A stretch of 64,000 bases of DNA from Plumapathes pennacea. Taxonomy: Eukaryota > Cnidaria > Anthozoa > Antipatharia > Myriopathidae. The notes under the pieces were generated by a model. It saw only the letters and a program-made list of their open reading frames with translations, had not been told where the DNA came from and ran no database searches. A program made the translations under genes and the position numbers. Of this stretch, positions 43,331 to 56,400 are shown piece after piece (position 1 is the first letter of the stretch; every line of letters begins with the position of its first letter). Location of the stretch: the NCBI GenBank assembly GCA_964036295.1, contig OZ038463.1, forward strand, positions 37,497,178 to 37,561,177, in the 5' to 3' direction.

Positions 43331-43885
43331 TAAAACTGCATAGGTGAGTACGGAAGAGCGCGAGTCCCACTCACTGCCATGTCCTTCGGTTACCGCTCCC
43401 AAACTAACTTTGGAGCAGGAGCGGTAATTGTTCCCAAACTAACGTTGGAGGGAGAGCGGTAACCGCTCCCGCGGGCAGGATTGTGCGGGAGTGGTAACCA
43501 ACGAAACCAACGAAACACAGGGAAACACGTCTGTAATTCGCGCGCTTTAATATCACTGAGGCAGTTTTAAATGTAGTCTCACATGCCTTTCATAACCATT
43601 GCTTATGTACATTTTCCTTATCAACCAATCAAAATATAAAATATAAATTTTCAAACTCTGTTTCAGTCGAACCTAATTGCTAAACTGTTGCTTAATTTAT
43701 GTACACTTTGCGCATTTTAGATTTTGCGCAGAGAAATACGACGCTTTAATCAATTTCAAACTTCTGTGGTTTTATCCTACTGGCCCAGTCGCATGAAACG
43801 ACGCCGTCAAACTTAATACAAAGCTGTCGAACTTAACTGATTCAAAAGTTGAACTTCCCTGTGACACAGAAATAATTAGAAACTA
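43331..43885. other. Intergenic; GGAGCGGTAA repeats near 43.4 kb
   Basis: GGTTACCGCTCCC, GGAGCGGTAATTG and GAGAGCGGTAACCGCTCCC lie in direct and inverted order at 43395-43500, next to CCAAACTAAC.TTGGAG repeats. Otherwise nothing recognised. Confidence 0.5.
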
Positions 43886-44085
43886 GTCTACAAAAACAAC
43901 AACGACAAACAAAACAAGCTACTCTCTACAAAAACAACGACAAAACAAAACAAGCTACTCTCTACAAAAACAACAATGACAAAACAAAACAACCTACTCT
44001 CTACAAAAACAACAACGACAAAACAAAACAACCTACTCTCTACAAAAACAACAACGACAAAACAAAACAACCTACTCTCTACAAC
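43886..44085. repeat. Minisatellite, 37-39 bp unit
   Basis: About five to six copies of CTACTCTCTACAAAAACAAC followed by AACGACAAAACAAAACAA. Open frames on both strands (Lys/Asn/Thr-rich on plus; Phe/Val-rich on minus) are repeat by-products. Confidence 0.92.
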
Positions 44086-44104
44086 ATTTTTTGCACGACA
44101 AAAT

Positions 44105-44215
44105 AACATCGAACCTTTGACTCCAGAGCAAGTGATCAATCTCAATTTTCTGTCGGGAGATATATATCATACAAGTAAAGAGAATCTGGCATCTGATACC
44201 GCCCCATGCAGAGAA
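44105..44215 (+). repeat. Fragment of dispersed element A
   Basis: CCTTTGACTCCAGAGCAAGTGATCAATCTCAATTTTCTG and ATATATATCATACAAG, GCATCTGATACC blocks follow the family order seen at 10.4 kb. Not coding. Confidence 0.5.
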
Positions 44216-44442
44216 GAAAGTCTCGCTGTGAGCGCAATCTTTGAAGACAGCAAGTTCTTACAGAAAATAAAGGCTGTGAGATGAATTTTGTTCTGGATAC
44301 TTCGCCGTTATCTATATCATAAACCTCTTGGAGATATTTCTCGTGTTGATATATCTCTCACTCGTTCGTCAAAATCAGTACACACAACGTAATGGGCACC
44401 TCCTCATGACATCATCACTCCAGACACGTGGTCGTTATGACG

Positions 44443-47400
44443 TCAGCAAATGGTATTCGGCCTTGAGTCGTCATTGATCAGTATGGGTGTTCTCTCGTCA
44501 AATTCTTTTCGGTCGTAGTACTTCCGTATTCTCTTCTGCTCCATGTACGGACTCCGTGAAAAGCTTGGTCGTCCTTTGGAACAATAGGTCTGGACCCCAA
44601 GGCCGAGAAGAGCCAACAGAATCCATGCGGCCGACAGGATGTAGTCTGAAACGTAACGCAACGGTCACGCACAGCTAGTCACGCTTAAATAGAACTTACG
44701 ACTAAAATCCCGTGACCAACGTTAATTGGTTTAGTACCAGACATCGCACGTGGCCTAGTGATAATGTGATTGGTTGTAACTTTAATTAGGTTTTGACAGA
44801 TAACTTCGTCTCTTGAGTGTAGACATTCCATTTCACTTCCAAGCTCAAAATGTAGAAAAATGACACTATACACATGCTCACCATTTGTTTGAAAGGGTCT
44901 CCTCACGTACAGTTGATCCTGGTGATATTGTGGTTCTGTTGCTCGCAACATCACATCCACGATGATAAAAGAAAGGCTTGTGTGGATGAAGAAATCTATA
45001 CCTGAGATATTTAAAGAGAAAAGACTCAGAAGTAGAAGTGAAAGATGGAGTTCTAACAGTCTTGAAGGTATTTCACATGGTGGTCATATACATGGACCAC
45101 GAGTTTGGTAAATCCATAAAGTAATAATCTCTTTCTGAAACCGTTTCGGTCAGTTTTTAAACGCAAAGTTGGAAAAGCCGGAGTATAGCCTTACTCGTGA
45201 GAAAGATACCATTATTTTATCCGTGTTGTATCGTGCCAAATGTAGCCGCCTATGGTACGGATAAATACAGGCTTCCGTACCTTCAGTTAGTACTAAGTCG
45301 TGGTAACAAACAAAAAAAGAAGATGTCAACGTACCTATGACGAATCCATACGCGGATACCACAGACGTGTATACAATACTCAGCTAAAAAGAGAAGGATT
45401 AGAACATTAGTGAACGGACTCACTCAAAAGTCATTAAATATAGGCGAAGGTCAAACAATAATTACCACAACGGGCCAGGGTACCATCACAACTGGAATAA
45501 TGATCGTGATGGCAGCCAGGACGACACCGTAATCAAAATCACTTGTCCTCCAAAGATCAAGATCCCCTGAGAAAAACAAACAAACAAACAAACAACACAT
45601 AGCTCTCCAGAAAAACATTTGGTGCCACCAATGAAAAAATCCACAAATTTGCACATAATTTAATGTTCACATATCTCCTAACTTTACACAAACACAGTAG
45701 GTTTGAAAGACAGGTTTAATAGCATTCTCAGCCAATCAAAAACAAAAGCAAAGCCCCACTGCTAACGTTCTAACCTTGCAATGCTCATTGCGCAGAAACT
45801 GGCACGAGACTTGAAGCGAGGTTCTCATTGCACAACTCAGAAGCTTTTCTTTGGAGTGGCGCCAGGAGAACATCATTTTAAAACTTGTGCGAGTTTCCGC
45901 GTGACGAGCCCACAGCGTTTTCTTGCACTGCTGATTGACCACTAACCTCTAGTGTAAAACCAAACGCAAATTACTTTGGCTTCTAGTTAATTTACGTATT
46001 TTCTCACAGTCTTCGTGACTGGCAACGTAATTAACTTTGCTTTTTTTAGTCTTCGACAGTAGCCCGAAAACCAATGAAGCTTTTCACTTTTCTAAACAGT
46101 CGTGTACTCCGACCTACAACATTACTTACCCAAAGGCGTAAAGAAGATAGTGGCTCCCACCAGTAAACCAAGAAATAATCCATTGAATAACAAACAGAGC
46201 CTGTGATACTCTGTGAACCACCAGAAGCCAAATACAAACAATCCAAACACTAGGCCCAGACTTGCAGACAGTAGCATACGACCTGCAAAAGTCAAGTTTT
46301 TGTCAGCAACTTGTCTTGCAATGTTGAAAATGTGTTGGTGCAGTTGCTGAGGTGAAATGTTACACTGTGCAATGCGATCTCAACAACTTGTAACAACCTT
46401 ATACGAGGGAAGTTGGCGAGAACTCGCAACTCACAGGCCAGAGAAGGTTTCAGACTTAGGAATATGAATACGAACAATGAAGTGTGCTTGCACCCCGACA
46501 AAAATCCTGAGACAAGTTGCTGGAGTTGTGTTACAATGTGCAACAGCATTGCAAGTTGCTGCAGCTGTTGCAAACTCAGTTCTACTTTGTGCAACACTGT
46601 GCAGGACAACAACAAATGCAGGTCAAGTTGCTGAGGTTCCTATCACACTGTGCAGTTCTTAAGCAACTTGTCATGCAGTGGTGTTCTTGGGTTAGTGGCA
46701 TGTTGCTCAAGGAGGTTCAAATGTCAAAATTCAACACATAGTTGAATGCACCTACAAACCTTTACCCATTTTTTTCAACACGGTGGCCTTTTCTTACCTA
46801 GATGACTGATGTCAGTTGAACTTGAGAAGATAATGAAGAAGATGAATGCAAAATTCACCGCACTTCCTAAAAACAGTGCTATGGAGACAGAACAAACATC
46901 ATAATGGAAGTTAACAGTTTGACAGAGTAATGCTGGTGAAACTGACCAGGAAACTAATAATTATACTCACTAATCTTGAAGAGTCTGTGCCCTAAGAAGC
47001 ACATCACAAGACTGATGACTGCACCAACAACCGAAAAAACTGCATTTACAGTAGCACCTGTGAACAACAAACAAAACCTTTTCATGGTTTTAACCTGTAA
47101 AACTTTAATACTTAAGACAAAGATAACATACTTGATACAAGGTATCAAAACCACATTTATTGTGTGTACACACTGTACCTAATGATTGACAGCTGTTCAC
47201 TTTTGATGTGAAGCTACAGCCGTACGTCACCACAGGAGAGTACGCAGCCTCCTTGTTTGTGTGTGGATCAGACACTATAATGTTATAGATCACACCCTGG
47301 CCTGGGTTTTGGGTTTCCAGCTTGACAACTGGGAGAGTCGGTACTTTTATGGACTTAACCTGTAAAATGATAAAATGCACCAAACATTCAATCAATCAAA

Positions 47401-49841
47401 TAGTTGCTTGTGTCTCTACTTTGGCACTGTGTGTCTCTGTCTGTCTGTTTTTGTACAAACCTTAGGTGCAAAGTACTGTACATACATGCACTGACCATAT
47501 ACTGACCATGTACAGACCACATACAGTACTGACCACACCAATATTAAATTCAGCAATTTCAATACCTTGCCCCTGTGATTCAGTTTGTAAATTGTGTATC
47601 CTGTTTATGACAGAGAACCCTGAACTCTGTTCAGTGAAACGTCCCTTACAGGAAATATAGGGGGAGTAGCCCCCCCTCCTCCTCCCATCCCATCCCACAC
47701 ACACCCACACTAACAAATACACTGAGATACAGACAGTATGTTATCACACCCTGCTTACTTTTTTGCCATTTGTCTTGATAACTTCTGGGTAAGCCATTTT
47801 CTCCAGGCCATCAAACATCCCTTTCTCAGATAAATCACCTTCATCAAGAAACATCTGGTAAATATCGTACTCAAGACGGAAATGATCAGGCTTCAAGCCA
47901 GGACGGTAGTTTCCATCACATGGGGGTACCTTGGAATTCCTACAAAGAACATACACATACCATCAAAATGTGAGTGAACAGCGTGCTGGCACCTACATTA
48001 TACAGAATGATGCAGTAAGGCATACCTCTTATCATTACAGTAAGACAACTTGTCTTTGTACCTCTGTAATATGCTCTTATTCTATTCCAGAATAGATCCA
48101 ATCAAATGCACCATTAATTAAGATTAATTAATTTAAAAATATTTGAATAATTAAATAACTGGTAAACCCACAACAAGCCCCACAAACTGCATAATCTACA
48201 ATATGTGTGTGAATAAACAGCTTCACCTTTGTGAAAAGACATTGGCAAATGAGAATATGATTGTGGTCTCCACACTTGTGTAGTTCAGCATCAACTTTGG
48301 CTCGTAGTCTGTGTTACAAGTCAGACAACAAGCGCCAGGGAACGGTGCTGTGTGTGGAAAAACAAACAAAAAATGTTGAAATTATGGACTGCAGGAACTG
48401 CTTTCATGGCTGTAATTTTCATGCAGTTACCAGTAGTTTTACTATAAAGTAAGTTAGAGAGGTGTCTCCTTTAGAGAGAGTTGACTGTACTACTAATAAT
48501 TTTAAATGTGGCAAAGCAAGACACAATTATAATAAATCGGGTGATTAAAATCTTACCTCCATCTTTGTAAGGAATTGTAATAATGTCAACCATCACGTCG
48601 TCCTCATAATCCTTTGAGCGCAGATAAACTGGGTATTCTACTGACGTCATGATTGGCAATGGCATAAGAACAGCCGCATCGGTTCCCACATCTGTTGTTT
48701 CATATGAGAGTAAAGGATCTGTTGACAAGGACACATTCCTGGACTGTGCATGTGCCTGGAATATAGCAAACCTCCAAGCCCTCTCACATTTCTTTAACGT
48801 CAGTGTTAATGTGTCATTTGGTTTGAGTACCAATCTTTTGCCCCCGTTGGGTGTCAGAGCAAACTTTCCTGCGGGAGCTGAAAAAAACAAAGAATCAATG
48901 GTATGTTTTGAATTTTGGCTAACAATTTTTTCGCAGTTAAGAGCATGTGTAGTAGACTCAAGTAATTTTTTCAGGTGATCAAAGGCTCCTGTGAGCCAAT
49001 TCACAGCCTGCAGTAACCACAATAATTGTGTGCAGCCTCCAAATTGCACTAACTGTGTGATTTAGTATACAATTATTTCACTGACTTTACAAATATAAAA
49101 TGATTGGCATATACTGCACTGTGAACTTGGAGGTGAAAAGGTTAAAATAAAACTAGACACTGATCAGGAATGGCAATATGCCACAAAAAAGACTCCTGTG
49201 ACTGCCTGCAGGATCATGCCTCAAACACTGCCAATTCGCAAATGATTGCGGAAAGCACTGGTAAAGTTACACCCAAATGTGGTCAAACACACTTTACCAC
49301 AACACACTAGTTTCTCGCTCTCTGATTGGTCGATTTACCGTGGTAAATAAGAGTCCAGACAACGATGCTGACGCCAGCTGACTCCAGCATGTCACGTTTT
49401 GCAGCGAAATACAACAAAAGTTTACTGTATATTTCTAAATGTTGTGGTAAAAAACAAAATATACACAATCCAATTAAACAATTGAAATACTTTCTCCCCG
49501 CCATCGATCGTCTAGCACCAAGGAATTAAAGTGAAATTAGTATTACGAAACGCGGCTGAGCTGTCACTGTTACGTACTAGGTGAAATTTGGATTCAGTTT
49601 GTACGATAATACCAGATTTTTTATGGGACATCATAGCTGAACTGATAGGATAGCTCCTTTGAAGACTTTCAATAAAGAAAAACGTTTGCATGGATGACTT
49701 CGCAAACACATTTCTGACATATACAGTGTTGTTCACTGATCAAAACAAAACATAATTATTACCTTCCAGTGTTGTGCCCACAATTGCATATAATTGAGCT
49801 AACATGCAGCACCATAAAATCTCTCTACGTCTCAATTCCAT
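44443..49841 (-). CDS. TM7SF3: Transmembrane 7 superfamily member 3
   Basis: Twelve exons on the minus strand: 49763-49841, 48557-48877, 48227-48347, 47759-47939, 47179-47359, 46971-47057, 46798-46878, 46130-46282, 45466-45566, 45335-45383, 44882-45001, 44443-44645. All have GT-AG boundaries and join in frame to 558 aa, close to the human length (about 570). Exon 1 encodes the signal peptide (REILWCCMLAQLYAIVG). The ectodomain includes APFPGACCLTCNTDYEP, YDIYQMFLDEGDLSEKGMF and NPGQGVIYNIIVSDPHTNKE, matching TM7SF3. Seven hydrophobic spans follow, beginning NAVFSVVGAVISLVMCFLGH and ending YILSAAWILLALLGLGVQTY, with a tail ending near DERTPILIND. In vertebrates TM7SF3 is a seven-span membrane protein linked to cell survival and stress responses; no enzymatic role is known. 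The promoter side faces the forkhead gene. Confidence 0.93.
44826..44866 (-). repeat. End fragment of dispersed element A in a TM7SF3 intron
   Basis: TTTCACTTCCAAGCTCAAAATGTAG is the reverse-orientation end of the family. It lies just 3' of exon 44882-45001. Confidence 0.4.
46305..46690. repeat. CAACTTG/CAAGTTG foldback repeat in TM7SF3 intron 7
   Basis: GCAACTTGTC.TGCA occurs at both ends (about 46308 and 46666). GTTGCTGAGG, ACACTGTGCA and TGTGCAACA motifs recur in direct and inverted order in between. Non-coding dispersed element by appearance. Confidence 0.5.
49293..49455. repeat. MITE-like element in TM7SF3 intron 1
   Basis: Left end TTTACCACAACA and right end TGTTGTGGTAAA are exact inverted repeats of 12 bp around about 140 bp of non-coding DNA. 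Confidence 0.55.
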
Positions 49842-50158
49842 TCTGAAAGTTCAAGTTAGAAGCAAAGTCCAGTGTTCTATGAATTTCTTCCGTCCATCAT
49901 ACGAATACTTTCTCCTGGCCATTCCCGTGAGAAGCCCTGGGGACGAGTGTACTGTTTGCCAGTGCATGATGGGATATCATTCTACCTCAAAACGAGTCTG
50001 CATCTTGATTGGTCAATATTCAAATGGAAGGAATTTCAATTTCAAACGGAAAGCACGTCTGATCAGGTGTTCGTATTCGCAAGCGTCTGTTTGATTTGAC
50101 TTGTGATCGTTCCGTTACATTCAAAACAACATCCTGCCTGCCTGGAAAAGAGAGCTCA
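49842..50158. promoter_or_regulatory. Shared divergent promoter of TM7SF3 and the forkhead gene
   Basis: Only 317 bp separate the two start codons. The interval holds an inverted CCAAT box (ATTGG at 50008-50012) and TTCAAA motifs (complement TTTGAA, the CHR core) at 50019-50024, 50041-50046 and 50120-50125. CCAAT plus CHR is the known arrangement in cell-cycle promoters bound by NF-Y and DREAM/MuvB. That would suit a FoxM1-type gene; the functional reading is inference. Confidence 0.5.
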
Positions 50159-52376
50159 ATGTCTACAGGGAAACGTAAGCGCACATTTCCAAACTTTTGT
50201 CTTTATGGTTTTTGTAGTGAGCAGATTCAAGAGTATGGCACGCAAATATTTTCTCGGAGATGCAGCACGAGTGCTTGTTTCTTACGGTCTCGCATCTCTG
50301 GGAGATTTGTAGATAGTTTATTAATATATAGTAACATGAATTTGAAACTGACTTTCTCCTCGAACTCTTAGTACCTTGTTAATGCGTTTTCAGCTGTCCC
50401 CGTGTAGGCTAAAACGGTCGATTTAGCAATAAAAACGTTCGAAAACACTGCATGCCCAAAGTGGATCGTTTCGTGCAACGATCCGGTTTCTGTTCCGGCG
50501 CGTGCGATAGGGAAATGGGAGGTGAATGCATTAAATGAAAACGGATCTGTGTAAGGCCAATCACATTCATACCCTTCTTCTTTGAACTTATATGTGAGCT
50601 AGAATTGGCCATACCTCGTTTGGGTTTCTCTGATCGCTGCGTAATTTACTCTTGTTATTAATACAGCATCTCTCGATGAGAGTCTCACGAATATCCAGTG
50701 GCTCTGCAACTTGGAGTCAGCAGAGATTTTTTCGACCGACAAAGGAAAGAAAGAGGAACGGAAACACCAAGAACCAATCTCGACAAATCCATTCAAGAAA
50801 CCTCCATACTCTTACGCAACGCTGATCCTGATGGCCATCAACAGCAGTGAAGAAAAACGGATGACACTGCAACAGATTTACAAGTGGATCGAATCAAACT
50901 ATCCCTTTTTCAAGACGTGTAAGAAAGCTTGGAAGGTAAGCCATTTGATAAGTGTTGTAATGCCTAAAGGACAGGGGGGTGTCAATAACCGGTGGGGGGG
51001 GGGTGTTAACAGTACAAATTGATCGGTGCATTAATTATGCAAGACAAGCTAATTCTTTGTCTAATATTAATCAAAATTTCTTCCGCTTTTTACAGAATTC
51101 AATCCGTCACAACCTGTCACTATACGACTTCTTCATCAAAGAGAAGAGACCGTCCAATCTGCCTGGCAAAGGAAGCTACTGGTCCATATCAGCTGAGGGG
51201 AAAGAAAGCATGATGAAGGAAGTACTGAAGCACCAGCAGCCTGTAATCAACTCCCTGGAGTATTTACAGGGGCACTCCAAGGGACTCAGACCGATTCTAC
51301 CCAAGCCCTCCGGTACAGACGGAAGTCTAAGCAACAGGGTACAACTGGTTGGGGATGGCTCAGTTCCTGGTTTGCCAGGAGGAATACCCATTGTGATTCT
51401 GCCCACTCATTTGTACATCTCTATGGCTAACAAGTTAGCAGCCCAGGCTGTGACTGGTGATGGTTCAGCCATTGGTATTAAGCCAGGACAGTTCGCATCG
51501 TCAATGGAGGCTTCAGCCTGTGGGCTGCAGTCTGCAACAACTTCAACAGAGAATTCTGATGCAAGGGTAACTATAGCCAAGATGGAAGGCCCATCAGTTG
51601 ACGGCACAAGCACGTGTTCCAGGTCAAGGAATGGCGAAATAAGTGTAGACTTCACTTTACCCACACTGGTGCTTCCAGAGTCTCTAAAAGACCAAATTAC
51701 ATCATCATCAAGCCCCAGCCTGGTGACTTCTGGATTTGACTCTGGGATAGACTGCAGTCCCACTGTCTCTGAAATAGATAGCTCCAGCGATTTCTGCGCT
51801 CGGACAAAACAGAAGGAAAAGAACTTTGGAGAACCGACTCCAAAACGGCCAAGACAACAAAAACAAAAGAAAGTTATCCAAGCAAGTTGCTCCACAATGC
51901 CTGCTGGACATCATGTCAGGACGCCGTCAAAAAGATCTCCACTGAGAGAATACTCACAACCAACGCTAGCTGCCATCAACTCAAACAGCAATATCCTGAT
52001 GTCTCCTAACAGCATACTCAAAACATTCAGTACTAGTCTCCTTGGAAATGAACTTTCACCCCTTCGAGCCACACCCACAAAAGACAGAAATCCTCTAACA
52101 GATGGCTTCCTTTCACCATCTACTTCTGCTGCACTTGGATGCAACTACCCTCAAGCATTCACACCCCTCAAGTTTGATTCTGATAGTGGTATTTTCACAC
52201 CATTTACTGATGGCTCAGGCTTTGATTGTGGGTTTTTGGTTTCACCCAGCAGGTATTCTTCAGTCTTGACTCCCAGCAAACTGCGCAGCACACCGCAGAG
52301 CTGCCGTAAATCACTGAGACTTGGTATGGTCAGGGAAGAGGGAGAGGGGAATGACTACCTGGACTGGTTTCAGTAA
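50159..52376 (+). CDS. FOXM1: Forkhead transcription factor, FoxM1-like
   Basis: Proposed exons: 50159-50174 (a 16-nt first exon, MSTGK, donor GTAAGC), 50667-50935 (acceptor TTAATACAG, donor GTAAG) and 51096-52376 (acceptor TTTTTACAG). They join in frame to about 521 aa. The N-terminus has SLDESLTNIQWL, a motif found just before the DNA-binding domain in FoxM1 and FoxJ1. The forkhead domain runs from KKPPYSYATLILMAINSSEE through IYKWIESNYPFFK and NSIRHNLSLYDFFIKE to GSYWSIS. The INSSEEKRMTL segment and HNLSLYDFF favour FoxM1 over other classes. The long C-terminus is rich in S/T-P sites (SPNSILKTF, ATPTKDR, LTPSKLRSTP) and ends DYLDWFQ, as in a CDK-regulated activator. FoxM1 drives G2/M gene expression. 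The class assignment is from motif reading; the tiny first exon is the weakest part. Confidence 0.75.
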
Positions 52377-53478
52377 TTGAAAAGGACCCTAGTTTCTGTA
52401 CATAGGGAACATTTGCACAATTTTTCCTCATATTGCATTTAACAATACCCAGGGCATGACAAAAGCCATGTCCAATAACTCAGAGCAAGCAGCTTAATAT
52501 TCCTATGTTGGGCTAGCAGATTTCCTGGACTAGTGAGTCATGGATTACATTTAATTTGTGCGAGCTGGCAAATAATATTGAAAATGTTTTGGAACAATTT
52601 GCTGGTGGAACATTGTTACTATATAATTATGTAGCTAGGTTAATCTTTAACTGCTGGTTTAGCCATGGGAATGTGGGCTACAATACAGTTAGATATTCAA
52701 TCGTTAATTATTTCTTTGCATACAGTGTATTCACTACATACAGTTTTGTATTAATAATGTAGTTTTGGATCTCTCAGTTTGACATACACACAGTTGACTT
52801 ATGTGATTGTATCTTTTTATATTACTTTAATTTAAAGTTGGACAACATTGAATTATTACGGGCACCAATCACGGAACAACTTTTTAAAACCAAAGTAATA
52901 CTTCCAGTAGTACAGACAAATTATTAATATTGTTCAATTTAATATATTACCTACTCAACCTGTGTTCCCATAAAATTGGTCCTTCTCCTGGAGATATTTC
53001 TCAAAATGTGAGGTGAATATGAACCATTTTCATAATCAAACAGTGGATTATGTATACAAAGGACAAGACGTTCTAATATTGCTCTTGGGGTGAAGGCATT
53101 ATTTGCCCATCCAATGAAATATGGTTAGGGTTAGGCTAAACATTGAAATAAAGAGTGTCAAACATTTTGTCATGTATACTGGCATGCATTTCACATGTCA
53201 TCAATATTATATTTTATTATAAAATATTTCAAATGACACATGCCAGCTCATGTCTTAAATTGACTTCACCCAAACATTTATCACTATATTTAGATATTAT
53301 TTTTTAAAAGTTAAAAATATTGTTTCACTCACACATTCTCCCATACCATCCACCCCCCACCCCCACAGCAAATATATATAGCACCCTAGTTTTGTTTGTG
53401 TGGAGCAATTTCTTAAATTCTAAAACTGTATACAAAAATGCAATGTCTGCTCCTGTAGACTTGTATCTACTTATTTTA
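52377..53478. other. Intergenic between convergent 3' ends
   Basis: About 1.1 kb between the forkhead stop and the ACSS3 stop, so the two genes converge. AATAAA on the plus strand near 53146 and its complement TTTATT near 53214 are possible polyadenylation signals for the forkhead gene and ACSS3. If both are used, the transcripts' 3' ends would overlap or nearly touch. No other feature seen. Confidence 0.4.
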
Positions 53479-56400
53479 TCAGGAAGATGGACTAGACTTT
53501 ACAAACTTCTTCAGAACTTCCTTGATGTCATCCAATACGTGGGGGTTCTCTATTGTTGGTGGTAACTGGCAAAACAATATTTAAAAAAGTATTTAAATGA
53601 GTGCACCTGTATCTCAAGTTCCAAGACAGTGAATACAAAACTTTAAAATCCAACTGACCTTATAAGGTCTCCCTTCAGCAATGGCACCCAATACAGTTCT
53701 TAGTGTTTTTCCAGAGCGTGTCTAAAAATAGATTTTTACAACAAACTCTTAGACATTACATGTAAGGCAAAAGACAGACGAGAAAGAGGAGTCTAAAAAT
53801 AGATATTTACAACAAACTCTTAGACATAACATGTAAGGCAAAAGACAGACAAGAAAGAGGAGTCTAAAAATAGATATTTACAACAAACTCTTAGACATAA
53901 CATGTAAGGCAAAAGACATGAGAAAGAGAAGGAGTCTAAAAATAGATATTTACAACAAACTCTTAAACATAACATGTAAGGCAAAAGACAGACGAGAAAG
54001 AGAAGGAGTCTAAAAAATAGATATTTACAACAAACTCTTAGACATTACATGTAAGGCAAAAGACAGACAAGAAAGAGAAGGAGTCTAAAAATAGATATTT
54101 ACAACAAACTCTTAGACATTACATGTAAGGCAAAAGACAGACGAGAAAGAAGAAGCAGGCACAACATACATGGCTCTTCACCAGCGAGAGAGAAAGGAAA
54201 ACTGAAAACAGCTGCGTAAAAAGCTACGACAGTAGGTCTACTGTAGTTGACACAGCAGTAAATTAATATTGTCTCACCTTTGGTAATCCAGGGACAATAA
54301 ATGCTGTCTTGAAAAATGCAACAGGACCAACAAAATCCCGCACACTCTGAATGACCTGTTCTACTATTTCACTGTGTGATAATTCAACACCTGCAGAGAG
54401 ATCAACAACCACATCCTTACTGAATCTTCAAAAGAAACCAACATTGAGGAGTTGGTCAGCTGGAAAGGAACTGGCAGGACAAAGGTTTTTAACAATGGTA
54501 TGCAATGTTTTAGAGACTGCTGTCCTATAATGTTTTCAGTTTCATTACTTAATAGTATAGTGTGAACACATACTGACCACATACAGTATACCGACCACAT
54601 ATTGACCACACAACAACCACATACCAACCACTTATCGACTACATGCTATATCACAGTATAATAATATGTATATTAACTTGATACTTACTTTTATCCACAA
54701 CAATAAATCCTACAGGTATGTGACCCTTGATGTCATCATTTAGACCAGTACAAGCAGCATCTATTACAAACGGTAATTCCAGTATTGCCTGTGGAGAAAT
54801 AAAACAAATTAATGAGTCTACTATTATTGCAATTATAAAGTGGCAATCAGCCAACAGATGTGTAATTCACAAACATAGCAGTAACAAGTTATTATTAAGA
54901 GAGTATTAATAGATCATACAGCTCATTCCTAAGTTGGAAACTTGGTAGGAGTGGTCCCAGCCATTTCTTCACTCATTTTACTCTTACTGAACTCTCTGAC
55001 ACCTCTCTATAAAGGACAGTTGAAGGGTGTCCGTCTTGGACGGAGTTCACTGTGCACTGTAATGCTCCTTACCTCCTCTAAAGCTTTTGTTGAAATTCTG
55101 TGACCAGCCACATTTATGACATCATCTGTCCTTGACATTATTGTCACATATCCATCAGCATTCATTACTCCTGCATCACTGGAGTCATAGTAACCCTATT
55201 GTAATAATAAACAGGAGTTTGTACAATTTATTCTTGCATGTTTTATTCACAACAGTATACACAACAGCATAACCTGACCCCATCCCTCATCTGTAGTATA
55301 TCCTCCACAGGGGGGGGGGGAGGGAGGGGGGGAGGGGGGTGCTCCCATTACACTTGCTTGTGAATAATTTTGTTGGTCTGAAAAAGGGTGTTTCTTCAAA
55401 TTCATTTAGAGAGAAACAAAAAAATGTACAAAATACTACAGTTCTACTACAGTATTATACTATTATTTCAGCTTTACTTTTGCTTAAAAAATCCATCTTC
55501 TCTTCTTTCCTTCTTCACTGACCAACTGATAAGTTTGGCTTTTGATAGAGGCTTACCGGGAATTTAGTAAAATAAGTCTTTACAAATCTGTCATCAGCTT
55601 TCCATAATGTAGACATAGTCCCAGGAGGCAACGGCAACCTGAACAGAAGAATGAAAATAACAAAAAATAATAAAAAAAACTACCTACTGTCAGTAGTAAA
55701 TTATTAACAGTAAACATCACCAAACCATAGAAAGAGCTGGACAGTATACTCACTTGACAACAACTTGGCCTAGATCTCCTCTATCACACTCAGTCAAGTC
55801 TTCATGCACAACTCTCACTAAAAATATAATGACAATATTAAACAGCTTTTATATTGAATGAAAAAATACAAAAAAGTTTTAATGGAGTTTTGACAGAAGT
55901 GAAAAAACAGCACATGAGGAACTGAAAGAAATGAAGCACAAGGATGCCTCACCCACCATCAAAGCCTGGAGATGGCTTGCCGGTTGTATCTACATGTTCG
56001 TCCATGGGACGGCCCAGCCCAACAGAATGTGCTGTAATGGCCCATCCTGTCTCTGTTCAGGGGTCAAGAAACATGGAATCAGTACTCCACAACAAAAAAT
56101 TACTGTTTTATGTCAAACCCCGCTATTTTGAAGTCACACTGGACATGAAAGAAAGTTCGAAATAGTGGGGTTTTGAAATAATGGATAGTAAATGACTGAA
56201 AAAAATATCCAAGAGGATTCGGCTTGACTTCGAAATAGCGGGGACTTCGAATTAACCGAGTTAACCGAGTTTGATATATATGTATATATGTATGTACAGT
56301 ACTTGTAGTAAAGATACAGCCCAGGGGGGAGGGGGAGGGGGGGATAATGAAGGTTCTGCTCATAAGGTAAGAAAAACATTATTTTACCTTATACTGGTAA

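Noticed and set aside
43888..44145. 85-aa minus-strand frame rich in FCFVVV
   Set aside because: Direct reading of the 38-bp minisatellite.
44105..44284. Plus-strand frame after the minisatellite as a gene
   Set aside because: Its sequence is part of dispersed element A, seen in other copies without this frame.
51407..51895. 162-aa minus-strand frame
   Set aside because: Shadow of the forkhead gene's third exon.
53720..54153. Coding repeat domain
   Set aside because: The array lies between two ACSS3 splice sites that join in frame without it, and unit lengths of 71-75 bp are not multiples of three.
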